Source: Pedobacter cryoconitis
GTDB lineage: Bacteria; Bacteroidota; Bacteroidia; Sphingobacteriales; Sphingobacteriaceae
NCBI RefSeq assembly: GCF_003259615.1
Contig: NZ_QLLR01000002.1
Span: forward strand, 62,001 to 126,000
Reading direction: 5' to 3'
Length of the DNA stretch: 64,000 nt
The position numbers and the translations under genes are program-made. The notes beneath the pieces are model-generated. The model was not told where the DNA came from. It did not search any database and worked only from the letters and a program-made list of their open reading frames with translations. Of this stretch, positions 53,049 through 61,600 are shown piece after piece; position 1 is the stretch's first letter, and every line of letters begins with the position of its first letter.

Positions 53049-53745
53049 GACCAGGCAAGCCATGAACTCAACAAACCTTAATACTCCAGCTATGATCAGA
53101 AATCACAATCCACCTTAAGAACAAATCTGTCACAATTCATAAAAACCTTTATATCAGGTAAATAAAACATATAAAAGCGTAAAAAAAGGAGAATTAATGG
53201 CAGAATCCCAGAAAAAATCAGAACAGATTTAATATTTTGATAATTAACCGTTTATAAAAAACCCATAATAATAAACGCAGATTATAATTTTTCCGTTCAA
53301 ATTTCCCGGTACTAATGACATCAAGGTACAGCACAAATAAAAAAAGGGTTAAAATCAATTAGCTAAAATTAGGATGTGACAAATGACACACCACCTATAT
53401 GTGTATAAAATCAAAGATTTTTTCCCCATCTGAATTTCCCAATATTTTTAAAAATATCAGATTAATAAGGTTACAAGCAATGTTTTGAGTATAAAGAGAA
53501 TATAAAGTTCTTAATTGATAGAGAATTGTTGATACATTTATTTTTATAATAATTAAAGTAAATGATATTTTTCGTATTTTGTTGATTATTAACCTATAAC
53601 ATCGTACATGCACATCGAATTACTTGTTCCTCCTTAACAATAAAATATTGAGTTATTTTATAATGATTTGCCTAAAATCCAGACTTTGCAGATCATATTT
53701 ACAAACTAATTAGTAATTCGTATCATTTTTAAATTATAATATGAA
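53049..53745. other. 697-bp gene-free region
   Basis: Strongly AT-rich with stop codons in all frames; the short frames present have no coding look. A promoter for the downstream regulator can be proposed at its end: TTTG at 53685-53688 and TAATTAGT from 53707, 18 bp apart, close to the Bacteroidota -33/-7 pattern. I see no hairpin terminator for the rhamnosidase gene. Confidence 0.5.
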
Positions 53746-54324
53746 ATGGAAAATAAAGAATTGTTCAGACTGCTAGCAGGAAAGAATTCTTTGCGTTTAG
53801 AGTTAGAATTAAAACTCAACGAAATGATTAAGAGGGAGTATTATGCTAAAAGTCAGATTATCTTAAAGCCAGGACAAATCCCTAACCGGGCCTGGTTTAT
53901 TGAAAAAGGATCTGCGATGGGATTTGTTTTTAAAGAAGAAAAGAAAGTACCTTTTTGGTTCTGGAATGAGAATGATATTATGGTGCCGCTCAACAGCTTT
54001 TTTAATCAGATTCCCTCAGAGACTTATATAGAACTTCTGGAACCTAGCGTCCTTGTGTCCATATCTTTTGATGACGTACAAGAAATATTGCTTGGTTTCC
54101 CGGAATCGAACGACTATGTGCGTAAGATTATGCAGGACTATCAGCAAATGAGCGAAAAAAGAATTCTTGAATTCGCTGCTTATACACCCGAAGAACACTA
54201 TTTGCACTTAATGAGAGACTGTCCTGCAATTTTCAGGAAAGCATCAGTAGAAAGTATTGCCGCCTATCTTGGCATATCCCGAAAAACATTAAACCGCATA
54301 AGATCCAGAACAAGGAGATTTTAG
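53746..54324 (+). CDS. Crp/Fnr-family transcriptional regulator
   Basis: DNA-binding activator or repressor of 192 residues. Residues 10-110 form a cyclic-nucleotide-binding-like beta-roll (QIILKPGQIPNRAWFIEKGS and VPFWFWNENDIMVP), a long dimerisation helix follows (NDYVRKIMQDYQQMSEKRIL), and the C-terminus is a helix-turn-helix with VESIAAYLGISRKTLNRIRS. No cysteine cluster for iron-sulfur binding is seen, so it is not FNR-like in oxygen sensing. It is the only regulator of this class in the window and lies 140 bp upstream of operator site 10. It is the leading candidate to bind the GGGAC-N4-GTCCC palindromes; this is inference. Confidence 0.87.
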   Translation: MENKELFRLLAGKNSLRLELELKLNEMIKREYYAKSQIILKPGQIPNRAWFIEKGSAMGFVFKEEKKVPFWFWNENDIMVPLNSFFNQIPSETYIELLEPSVLVSISFDDVQEILLGFPESNDYVRKIMQDYQQMSEKRILEFAAYTPEEHYLHLMRDCPAIFRKASVESIAAYLGISRKTLNRIRSRTRRF

Positions 54325-54402
54325 ATTTAGCAGTTTAACCACGCCGTTCCCTTTCATACTTTCTTAAGCTATTGACCAGCTGGTATATTACCGGCCTTTT
54401 TG

Positions 54403-54441
54403 AGCTGTACCCCTTTCCCCGGGGGTTACAGCTTTTTTTTT
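54403..54441 (+). terminator. Terminator of the Crp/Fnr gene
   Basis: Stem AGCTGTACCCC with GGGGTTACAGCT (one bulge), then nine T. It separates the regulator transcript from site 10. Confidence 0.85.
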
Positions 54442-54463
54442 GCACTATAAATTTAATCCTTTT

Positions 54464-54508
54464 GGGACATTTGTCCCTTTTTTAGAGCAAAATCCATCCG
54501 TAAATTGC
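54464..54508 (+). promoter_or_regulatory. Palindromic operator and -10 box for the MauE-like gene (site 10)
   Basis: A perfect palindrome GGGACATTTGTCCC at 54464-54477, then TAAATTGC at 54501-54508, 23 bp on. The predicted transcript has an untranslated leader of about 130 nt before the gene at 54648. Confidence 0.8.
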
Positions 54509-54647
54509 CTTCATCAAACAAGATAAATTAACGCGCTCTATTAATTGCAGGCTGACAAAAATATGTCCTTACGTGTCTTTCCTTAGAATGACTATTTCGT
54601 TCAGTCCTGCAATTAATTGATTTGGAATTAACCTAATGTATAAAATT
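54509..54647 (+). other. Untranslated leader region before the MauE-like gene
   Basis: About 130 nt between the -10 box of site 10 and the ATG, longer than in the other units. The sequence GCAGG...CCTGC pairs weakly (54547-54551 with 54606-54610), so a structured leader is possible. No known riboswitch is recognised. Confidence 0.35.
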
Positions 54648-55055
54648 ATGAACCTACATCCTTTTATTATCATCATTACCGGAGTGCTCGTTTTATTATG
54701 GGCCTATGCAGCTTTATCAAAATTATTCAACCTGCATCAGTTCCATCATGCGCTTATGACTCAGGTCTTCCCCAGATGGGTTGGAAAGATCCTGCTTTAT
54801 GCTTTGCCTTTATCTGAACTTATATTAGTTGGATTATTGATTATCCCACAAACCAGGTTAACAGGCATGTATTCGTCCCTGTTAATGATGGGCGCATTTA
54901 CACTCTATGTAGGTGGAGCAGTTTTTAAGATCTATGACCAGTATCCTTGTGCTTGTGGTGGATTATTTGCCAGATTAGGCTGGTACAACCACTTTAAAGT
55001 AAATATTGTACTTACACTTATTGCCCTTGCAGGCGTAATATTGATGGAAATGTAA
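54648..55055 (+). CDS. MauE/DoxX-like integral membrane protein
   Basis: Four-helix membrane protein of 135 residues. Hydrophobic segments lie near residues 5-25, 47-65, 73-95 and 113-133; YPCACGGLFARLGWYNHFKVN between helices 3 and 4, written here from residue C on as CACGGLFARLGW, has the paired cysteines of the MauE family, which links to disulfide or thioredoxin-like redox systems. I chose the ATG at 54648 (MNLHPFIIII); the in-frame ATG at 54636 adds only four residues. It is controlled by the same operator type as the glycosyltransferases, suggesting a role in folding a secreted cysteine-containing product, for which the MARSWYA proteins are candidates. Confidence 0.8.
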   Translation: MNLHPFIIIITGVLVLLWAYAALSKLFNLHQFHHALMTQVFPRWVGKILLYALPLSELILVGLLIIPQTRLTGMYSSLLMMGAFTLYVGGAVFKIYDQYPCACGGLFARLGWYNHFKVNIVLTLIALAGVILMEM

Positions 55056-55059
55056 GAAA

Positions 55060-55269
55060 TCAGTCCTTAAGTTCCTCTAACCTGTCCTTTAACTGATGTA
55101 AACGATGAATAAACACTTCAGCAGATCTCAACTCATGATTTATCTTTATATAGGTTAAATGTGACTCCAAAAAAAGAGGTAAATTCATGACCATGACACC
55201 ACGTTCCAGTTCAATCTGCTCAGGTAAATTTATTCCAGTAAAATAGGCTTCTAATTCTTCTATTGACAT
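55060..55269 (-). CDS. Small DUF6965-like protein
   Basis: Sixty-nine residues with the pattern of a small Bacteroidota family: MSIEELEAYFTGINLPEQIE at the start, then FLESHLTYIK and a C-terminal helix LHQLKDRLEELKD. The function is unknown. It lies convergent to the MauE-like gene with a 4-bp gap. Confidence 0.75.
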   Translation of the reverse strand: MSIEELEAYFTGINLPEQIELERGVMVMNLPLFLESHLTYIKINHELRSAEVFIHRLHQLKDRLEELKD

Positions 55270-55290
55270 CCTGCGAAGTTAAAAGAAATA

Positions 55291-55336
55291 TCTAAAAAAA
55301 CAGCCTTCATAATTATATGAAGGCTGTTTTTTTAGA
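55291..55336. terminator. Long perfect hairpin after the DinB gene
   Basis: A 20-bp perfect stem (55291-55310 with 55317-55336) and AATTAT loop, with T runs on both strands. It terminates the DinB transcript before the DUF6965-like gene. Confidence 0.93.
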
Positions 55337-55350
55337 TATAAATAGGAAGA

Positions 55351-55848
55351 TTAGAAATTAGGGTCGTCTGCACTTGGCCCATAGCTACCTGGAATAGGTA
55401 TATCCAGTAAACGAAGATAAACTCCTAACTGAGCACGATGATGGACAATCTGACTTATAGAATGCCGGATAACCTCACCCTTAGTTTTTAACAGGAGCAC
55501 CTGTTCCCCATTTTTCAATGTCCAGTTTGGCAGCAAATCTTCTTCTTTTGCAACCTGGAGTGCTGCTGTTGCTTCCGCCAATGACTTTTCAAAGATTCCG
55601 AGCAGCTCTGCATTGGAACTCCATGCAGGAGCTTGATAAGTCTGGTCCGCAAAATTTAGTCCATCAGTTTTCAAAACCATGCTCACCCAGCCCGGTAATT
55701 CAGCAATATGTGCAGCAAGGTTCCTCATAGGCATACTTTTTTCATGAGGTCGCCAATCCTGCTGAGCAACCGGAACAAGTTTCAGCATTTTACGGGTAAC
55801 TACCGATTCTTCGGTTATCTCTTTTAGTAAATTTTGAATGGTTGACAT
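55351..55848 (-). CDS. DinB-family metal-binding protein
   Basis: Four-helix-bundle protein of 165 residues. The histidines of the metal site are present: NLAAHIAELPGW in the first half and ISQIVHHRAQLGVYLRLL near the C-terminus. Related proteins are thiol S-transferases or of unknown function. I chose the ATG at 55848 (MSTIQNLLKE); an ATG at 55875 adds nine polar residues. Confidence 0.87.
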   Translation of the reverse strand: MSTIQNLLKEITEESVVTRKMLKLVPVAQQDWRPHEKSMPMRNLAAHIAELPGWVSMVLKTDGLNFADQTYQAPAWSSNAELLGIFEKSLAEATAALQVAKEEDLLPNWTLKNGEQVLLLKTKGEVIRHSISQIVHHRAQLGVYLRLLDIPIPGSYGPSADDPNF

Positions 55849-55917
55849 TGTATTTTGTTTTATTTGTTCAGTCAAAGAAACAAATGCCAGGTGACAACCC
55901 TATGTCAGCAGCTCTAT

Positions 55918-56871
55918 TTATTGCGCGAGTTTTTTACCAATACCGGAATAAATACATTTCACTTTAGCCAGTAAAGCCTCCGGTTGTAAAATAACAGCAT
56001 GATCAGCGAAGGCAATAAACCAGCGGGCAAACCCCTCTAAAGAATTGGTGAGAAACTGTATTTCAATACCATCTTCCAGATGAGTTTCAGTTACATATCC
56101 ATGATAATACTTTTGCTGTCCAAGATGCGGGTAAGCATACTGATCTACTTTGATAAGTACTTCTTCCAATTTAACTTCTTTGAACATATCACGAAGATAA
56201 TCCTTCAGCGATGGATGACAGTCACTATAGATTTCCACACACTTACTGATGTCTGTAATCCTGTCAAAACGAAAATCCCTATACGCTTCTCTTTCTCTGC
56301 AATACGCAATCAGGTGCCAGTAATTATCAAGATAAAATACCCCAACCGGTTCAATTAACCTGAGTGTATGTTCCTGCCTGTAATAAGCGAAATAATTTAA
56401 CTGCATTACATTTTTCCCTGCAATGGCATTCAGAATAGTTTGCAAAGGATTGTGATGCGAATGAAGTGCAGGAGAAACATGTGTAGCCTTCAACACCTCT
56501 ATCCTGTCATCGAGATTTTCGAGATAATCCTTATCAGCACTTTTTAAAACAGCTCTTACCTTATAAAGTGCATTGCTATAAGAATTCCCATTGGCCGTAT
56601 CAGTCAGATTTACCACCAGTTTTTCTGCAGTAATGAATGCTGTGGCTTCCTCACGGGTAAACATAATCGGTGGTAACCTGTAGCCATCTGTCAGGGAATA
56701 ACCCACTCCTGCCTCCCCAATAATTGGTATTCCGGCTTCTTCCAGCGACCTTACGTCTCTGTAAACAGTTCGCAAACTAATCTGAAAACGCTCAGCAATA
56801 TCCTGTGCTCTGATCGTTCTGCGTGATTGTAATTGAATAAGTATAGCAGAGAGGCGGTCTATTCGGTTCAT
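55918..56871 (-). CDS. YafY-type transcriptional regulator (HTH and WYL domains)
   Basis: Regulator of 317 residues. The N-terminal HTH_11 wing helix (RIDRLSAILIQLQSRRTIRA, RFQISLRTVYRDVRSLEEAG) is followed by a WYL ligand-sensing domain (about 135-300) with DNYWHLIAYCREREAYRDFR. WYL proteins respond to small ligands or nucleic acids. It is read toward the DinB gene (70 bp apart), which could be its target. Confidence 0.9.
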   Translation of the reverse strand: MNRIDRLSAILIQLQSRRTIRAQDIAERFQISLRTVYRDVRSLEEAGIPIIGEAGVGYSLTDGYRLPPIMFTREEATAFITAEKLVVNLTDTANGNSYSNALYKVRAVLKSADKDYLENLDDRIEVLKATHVSPALHSHHNPLQTILNAIAGKNVMQLNYFAYYRQEHTLRLIEPVGVFYLDNYWHLIAYCREREAYRDFRFDRITDISKCVEIYSDCHPSLKDYLRDMFKEVKLEEVLIKVDQYAYPHLGQQKYYHGYVTETHLEDGIEIQFLTNSLEGFARWFIAFADHAVILQPEALLAKVKCIYSGIGKKLAQ

Positions 56872-57077
56872 AGCTCAAAGCTATAAATTTAGCTAATAAA
56901 ATTAGCATACCAAAGACAACTATTGTCCACAGATGCACAGTACCTGTTCATTTACGAACAATTATTTTTTACTTAATTTAGAAAACGCGGTTTATTGCTA
57001 CTCAATTAACATTTTTTTTATTGGCATATCCTTAGCTAAACGATCAATTCATAACCGGTCCTTATTTAACACAAGAT

Positions 57078-59441
57078 ATGTTTAAACTGAATTTCAAAAT
57101 AGCACTTCGTAATCTCTGGAAAAACAAGGTATTTACCTTTATTAATATTGGTGGTTTAGCAATTGGTCTGGCCAGTTGTCTCATTTTATTACTGTATGTC
57201 GCCTATGAAATGAGTTATGATAAGCAGTTTACCCAGCGGGAGAAAACCTATATCGCGATCGATAACATCACTGCCAATGGGCAGATTACAAGCTGGTCAT
57301 GGACTCCCGCACCAATGGCCAGAGAAATAAGAGATAAAATACCCGGAGTAGCTTACACTTCGCACTATAACCCTGCTGGACGCACATTAATCAGTTATAA
57401 GCAGAATAATTTCAAGAAAGCAGCCACTTATGCCGAACCTTCTTTCCTTAAAATACTGGACTATAAATTTATCAAAGGTAATCCAGCCAGTGCCTTACAA
57501 CAAGTAAACACAGTAATTCTGACCGAAACACTAGCTAAAAGTCTGTTCGGCAGCGAAGACCCGATCAATAAAATAGTAAAACTCGGAAACACTGAAAACC
57601 TGAAAGTAGAAGCTGTTATTGAAGATATTCCTATGAACAATAGTATCAGGTTCGACTACCTGTTACCCTGGGCATTAAATAAAAAACACAACCCATCGCT
57701 CAAAGAATCAAACTGGAAAAGCAATGTCTGCATGACCCTGGTACAACTCAAAGACAATCAGTCCCTTGATCAGGTTAACAGCCAGATGAAAGGGATTTAT
57801 AAAAGAAACAGACCCATATCTTCCAGTGAAGCCTTTTTGCATCCTGTTTCTAAAATGCACTTATATGATAAATTTGAAAACGGAAAATCCACAGGTGGTA
57901 AAATTGATCAGCTCAGGATCTTCCTGATGCTCGCTTTTTCTATTTTGCTGATTGCCTGCGTAAACTTTATGAACCTCTCTACCGCAAGGTCTGAAAAAAG
58001 GGCAAAAGAAGTTGGTGTGCGTAAAGCCATTGGCTCTTCCAGAAAATCCCTGATCAGTCAGTTTATGCTGGAATCCATGTTATTAGCATTTATTGGCATG
58101 CTGATAGCCTTTACCTTACTGGAAATCAGCCTCCCATATTTTAATGGACTACTTCATATTGAGCTGACTATTGACTATAAAGACTGGAAATTCTGGTCAG
58201 CATTGGTTAGTTTAGCCCTATTAACCGGATTTGTAGCAGGCAGCTACCCTGCATTTTATCTTTCTTCTTTTGAACCAGTTAAAGTATTGAAAGGATTTAA
58301 TGTAGCAGGAAACTCTTCACTTTCAATCCGTAAAATACTCGTTGTCTTTCAGTTTGTCTTTGCCGCCTGCCTGATAATTTGCACTGCAGTAATCTATCAG
58401 CAATTGAATTATGTAAGAAATAAACCGATCGGATATAATAAGGCCGGACTCATAGATATAGCTGTTGAAGGGAAACTAAGGACTAAATCACAATTACTTT
58501 TAATCAAAGATCAGCTCCTTAAATCCGGTGCAGTCACTGAGGTCACTTATTTCAGTCAGCCACTCGACCAGGGAGGGAATAATACCAGTGATTTTAGCTG
58601 GGCAGGCAAAAAACCAAATGATGTATTCGTCTTTAATTATCGGCAAACAGGTTATGACTTCACTAAAACTACGGGTGCAAAAATTCTGTCAGGAAGAGAC
58701 TTCTCCCCTGAATTTAAAGACTCAGCAACAATTATTCTGAATCAGGCAGCAGTCAAAATAATAGGCCTCAAAAACCCTGTAGGCAGCATAATTCACTATG
58801 AAAAACGGCCGCTTACAGTTATAGGTGTAATGGAAGATATGGTGATGGAATCACCCTATAAAAGTGCTGAACCGATGGCTATTAGTTACAACATGGAAGA
58901 AATCTATACACTCATTGCCCGGTTAAACCCTAACGAGAATATAAGTAATTCAGTCAATAAGATAGACCATATAGTAAAAATGATGAATCCGGATTTCCCG
59001 GTTGAAAGACACTTTGTAGATGAAAGTTTCGAATTGAAATTTCAGAATGAGAAGCTATTAGGTACTTTATCCAATTGGTTTGGAGGATTTGCCATTTTCA
59101 TATCCTGCCTTGGGCTTTTGGGGCTGGCTTTATTTATGGCCGAACAACGAAAAAGAGAAATAAGTATTCGTAAAGTACTGGGAGCAAGCAACCTGAATAT
59201 TATAACCCTATTAAACAAAGATTTTATTAAGTTGGTAGCTATAGGTAACTTAATCGCATTTCCAGTTGCTTATCTCCTGATAAACAACTGGCTGGACTCC
59301 TATAGCTTCAGAGTATCTATCTCTATTTTACCATTTGCCATTGCAATTGGGCTTTCGCTGATAATTACCATCCTGACAGTAAGCCTTCAATCCATTAAAG
59401 TGGTGAAATCAAACCCTGTAGATGCCCTTAAATACGAGTAA
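57078..59441 (+). CDS. MacB/FtsX-type ABC transporter permease
   Basis: Inner-membrane protein of 787 residues of the Bacteroidota two-module permease type. FTFINIGGLAIGLASCLILL forms helix 1, a large periplasmic MacB-PCD domain follows (about 45-265), then the first FtsX module (about 280-400), a second periplasmic domain (about 440-640) and a second FtsX module with EISIRKVLGASNLNIITLL near residue 695 and DALKYE at the C-terminus. It lacks an adjacent ATP-binding protein gene. It could export peptides or lipoproteins, or sense cell-envelope stress. Confidence 0.9.
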   Translation: MFKLNFKIALRNLWKNKVFTFINIGGLAIGLASCLILLLYVAYEMSYDKQFTQREKTYIAIDNITANGQITSWSWTPAPMAREIRDKIPGVAYTSHYNPAGRTLISYKQNNFKKAATYAEPSFLKILDYKFIKGNPASALQQVNTVILTETLAKSLFGSEDPINKIVKLGNTENLKVEAVIEDIPMNNSIRFDYLLPWALNKKHNPSLKESNWKSNVCMTLVQLKDNQSLDQVNSQMKGIYKRNRPISSSEAFLHPVSKMHLYDKFENGKSTGGKIDQLRIFLMLAFSILLIACVNFMNLSTARSEKRAKEVGVRKAIGSSRKSLISQFMLESMLLAFIGMLIAFTLLEISLPYFNGLLHIELTIDYKDWKFWSALVSLALLTGFVAGSYPAFYLSSFEPVKVLKGFNVAGNSSLSIRKILVVFQFVFAACLIICTAVIYQQLNYVRNKPIGYNKAGLIDIAVEGKLRTKSQLLLIKDQLLKSGAVTEVTYFSQPLDQGGNNTSDFSWAGKKPNDVFVFNYRQTGYDFTKTTGAKILSGRDFSPEFKDSATIILNQAAVKIIGLKNPVGSIIHYEKRPLTVIGVMEDMVMESPYKSAEPMAISYNMEEIYTLIARLNPNENISNSVNKIDHIVKMMNPDFPVERHFVDESFELKFQNEKLLGTLSNWFGGFAIFISCLGLLGLALFMAEQRKREISIRKVLGASNLNIITLLNKDFIKLVAIGNLIAFPVAYLLINNWLDSYSFRVSISILPFAIAIGLSLIITILTVSLQSIKVVKSNPVDALKYE

Positions 59442-59451
59442 TTATGGCTTG

Positions 59452-59491
59452 TTGAGCGGCTTAAATTATCGGTTCTTTTTAAGCTGCTCAA
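59452..59491. terminator. Bidirectional hairpin between the permease and stress-protein genes
   Basis: Arms TTGAGCGGCTTAAA (59452-59465) and TTTAAGCTGCTCAA (59478-59491) with one mismatch. The second arm lies inside the C-terminal codons of the minus-strand gene, whose stop is at 59466. Confidence 0.6.
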
Positions 59492-60110
59492 GCCTTTCTT
59501 TTTGTTCTTTAATACGAATCTCAAGGCGCTCCTGTTTTTCTTGTGAGTGAGCCTCTAAAGTACCCCTGTCCGCATTATGCTGATGATGGTTATCTACCCA
59601 GCGCGACAATTGATTTTCCCGCAGTGCAACCAATTTTGCCGGCGCAGCGATAAAGACCTCATCATCTACACTTGTCCTGGTAATATCCTGGGTTAATGGC
59701 TCTAAAACAGTGTTTACAGGCGTTTCCCAATCTTCCCAAATATGAACAATCAGCAGAAATTTACCCTTGGGGATATTTACAGATACTTTATCCAGATAAT
59801 CTGAAACCCCTTCTGCCCTCACTGTATCACCAACCGATCCTGCAACCATACCAGAACCTATACCAACCAGTAAACCAAGCGGTCCGGCTAATAAACCGAT
59901 CAATCCGCCAATTATCCCTCCCCCTATTGCGCTGTAACCTTCCGCTTCATCTTTAGCAGAACGAATTGCCGTATTGCCATCCTCATCCTTGCTGAGGATA
60001 TAAGACTCACCTAAAGAAATTTCCTGTGAATGATCTAATTCTTGTATAGCCTTCATGGCATTAAATGCCTCTGGTTCAGTGCTGAACAGAGCCTGTATTA
60101 TCTTTTCCAT
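59466..60110 (-). CDS. DUF1269-like membrane-associated stress protein
   Basis: Protein of 214 residues. The centre has a glycine-zipper membrane segment IGGGIIGGLIGLLAGPLGLL followed by VGIGSGMVAGSVGD, as in DUF1269 proteins, and the C-terminal 45 residues are a charged coiled coil (RIKEQKERLEQLKKNR). The family is tied to stress responses without a defined reaction. A hexanucleotide repeat lies in its promoter region. Confidence 0.75.
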   Translation of the reverse strand: MEKIIQALFSTEPEAFNAMKAIQELDHSQEISLGESYILSKDEDGNTAIRSAKDEAEGYSAIGGGIIGGLIGLLAGPLGLLVGIGSGMVAGSVGDTVRAEGVSDYLDKVSVNIPKGKFLLIVHIWEDWETPVNTVLEPLTQDITRTSVDDEVFIAAPAKLVALRENQLSRWVDNHHQHNADRGTLEAHSQEKQERLEIRIKEQKERLEQLKKNR

Positions 60111-60132
60111 AATTGATAGTTTATTGAGTCAA

Positions 60133-60156
60133 ACCTATACCTATACCTATACCTAT
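60133..60156 (-). repeat. (ACCTAT)x4 tandem repeat in the promoter of the stress-protein gene
   Basis: Four perfect hexamers. On the minus strand the last one runs into TAGGTTTG, an exact TAnnTTTG -10 box, so repeat number sets the distance from that box to any upstream -33 element (a TTTTG lies 28 bp upstream at present). Confidence 0.6.
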
Positions 60157-60267
60157 AAAAGCAATCAAAAAGTCGTTTTGTTTGGTACAGAAGGTTTAAT
60201 ATATAACATATCAACCATTTAATATAAATTTCTTGAAGAGCCTGAAGCCACTGCTTAAGTTTATAGT

Positions 60268-60495
60268 ATGAGATACTTAGCTATTAACATCAATTACAAA
60301 CTAAATCAGGATTGGTACTGCAGATTAGGATCTATAGTAGACTGTCATAAATACTTTAGCGATCTTGGACCAGCACATGGCCCGGGTATTGCAATTTATG
60401 ATACAGAAATGGGCAAATATATCTGGCTGAATGAGGCATACAAAGATGATAACGTCCGTTTAAATGAAATTATACAAGACGCAACCAGAGCTTAA
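60268..60495 (+). CDS. Small protein of unknown function
   Basis: Seventy-five residues, soluble, unrecognised. It has an aromatic-rich core (WYCRLGSIVDCHKYFSDLG, two cysteines) and an acidic C-terminal helix. It starts with the ATG at 60268 and has no close neighbour on its strand. It has the size of the MARSWYA proteins and an internal WYC, but no shared motif order, so I do not group it with them. Confidence 0.6.
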   Translation: MRYLAININYKLNQDWYCRLGSIVDCHKYFSDLGPAHGPGIAIYDTEMGKYIWLNEAYKDDNVRLNEIIQDATRA

Positions 60496-60509
60496 TTGCT
60501 TCAAATCAA

Positions 60510-60626
60510 TTATCCTAAAGGACAATTATCGCAGCGTTTCCCCTTTTTATACTTTTCACAGCATTCCTTTTTCTTTTTAGAATTCGATTTGGAATGCTTT
60601 TTATCTTTATGTTTTTTCTTATCCAC
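60510..60626 (-). CDS. Tiny lysine- and cysteine-rich protein, 38 residues
   Basis: A short gene starting at a GTG (60626). The product is a run of lysine, histidine and serine followed by KKECCEKYKKGKRCDNCPLG, a C-terminal CC-x8-C-x2-C pattern that I recall as common in small Bacteroidota proteins. It may bind metal or nucleic acid. An in-frame stop lies just upstream of the visible frame and no ATG is available, so GTG is the likely start. Confidence 0.6.
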   Translation of the reverse strand: MDKKKHKDKKHSKSNSKKKKECCEKYKKGKRCDNCPLG

Positions 60627-60694
60627 GGTACAGATCTTACAGCCCTAAAAACAACAATAAGATACAAAATTACAATTAATTAATGGAAAGATAA

Positions 60695-61378
60695 TCAGAC
60701 AAGTTTAATACTGTTAAACCACTTATCATGAATGGAATCATAAACTCCATTCTGTCTTAACAGATCAAGCGTTTCATTAATCTGATGCTGGAGTGCAAGG
60801 TCGCCTTTTTTCATAGCGATAGCATATTCAGACTCGGTTACCGGCATAAACATACCGATCTTTAAACTTTGATGTTTCGCTAAAAAGCCGCCTACAATCG
60901 GGGAATCGTCTATCAGCACATCTATTTTATGCGCAAGAAGTTTTTTATAAAGCTCATCATTTGTGTCCGTATGCACAGTAGCATTACCAGGAAACTGCGC
61001 CATTACATACTTTTCTGCTTCTGTAGCTGTCCTGATTCCTATTTTTTTATCCTTAAAACTACTCAGATCTATCAGACCGTCCCCCCCGTTAACCACAGCA
61101 CACAATTGAAATTGTAAATAGGGCTTACTGAATTCCAGAATCATTTGTCTGGAAGTAGTCATGGTTACCGCTGAACAAATCATGTCCAGCTCACCTTTAT
61201 ATAATTTTTCGAGGATAGTTTTCCATAATGAAACCTCATAATGTAATTCGAGGTCCAGAACTTCAGCAACTGCCCGGATCATATCTACCTCAAATCCTTC
61301 AAATACAGATGAATTATAATCGCTGTGTAAAGGAAAAGGCGCTGCAGAATCCAGTCCTATCTTCAATATTCGTTTCAT
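60695..61378 (-). CDS. Periplasmic-type solute-binding domain protein (SBP_bac_3) without signal peptide
   Basis: Substrate-binding fold of the amino-acid type, 227 residues. FEGFEVDMIRAVAEVLDLEL and GELDMICSAVTMTTSRQMIL carry the family pattern, ending in QNGVYDSIHDKWFN. The N-terminus (MKRILKIGLDSAAPF) begins directly with the first beta strand and has no signal sequence or lipobox, so as annotated it would stay in the cytoplasm. It is a single gene with no permease or ATPase beside it. It could be a cytoplasmic sensor or dehydratase-like relative. A run of seven C at 61081-61087 lies in the gene. Confidence 0.82.
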   Translation of the reverse strand: MKRILKIGLDSAAPFPLHSDYNSSVFEGFEVDMIRAVAEVLDLELHYEVSLWKTILEKLYKGELDMICSAVTMTTSRQMILEFSKPYLQFQLCAVVNGGDGLIDLSSFKDKKIGIRTATEAEKYVMAQFPGNATVHTDTNDELYKKLLAHKIDVLIDDSPIVGGFLAKHQSLKIGMFMPVTESEYAIAMKKGDLALQHQINETLDLLRQNGVYDSIHDKWFNSIKLV

Positions 61379-61600
61379 TTATTTATTGTTTTTGTCAGAC
61401 GAGCCTGACATAATTTATTATTTCAATTCTCAGGGGCTGTATATTTGTATCAATCCCTTCTTTTAATCATTTTTTTCCATTGAAGATTAATAACCCGGGC
61501 CAACCCGTTATTTATACTGACAATTTTAGTTAATTTTAAGGGTCTTTTTCAATAATCTCCAATATAAATATTTCATTTGACGATCAGAAAATTAAAACCA

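Noticed and set aside
53395..53613. A 72-codon minus-strand frame in the 53 kb gap
   Set aside because: Biased, isoleucine-rich AT-rich translation with no motif or promoter; looks random.
60268..60495. A further MARSWYA family member
   Set aside because: It has a WYC but lacks the family start, the CAIYA core and the C-terminal YGK, and no operator lies upstream.
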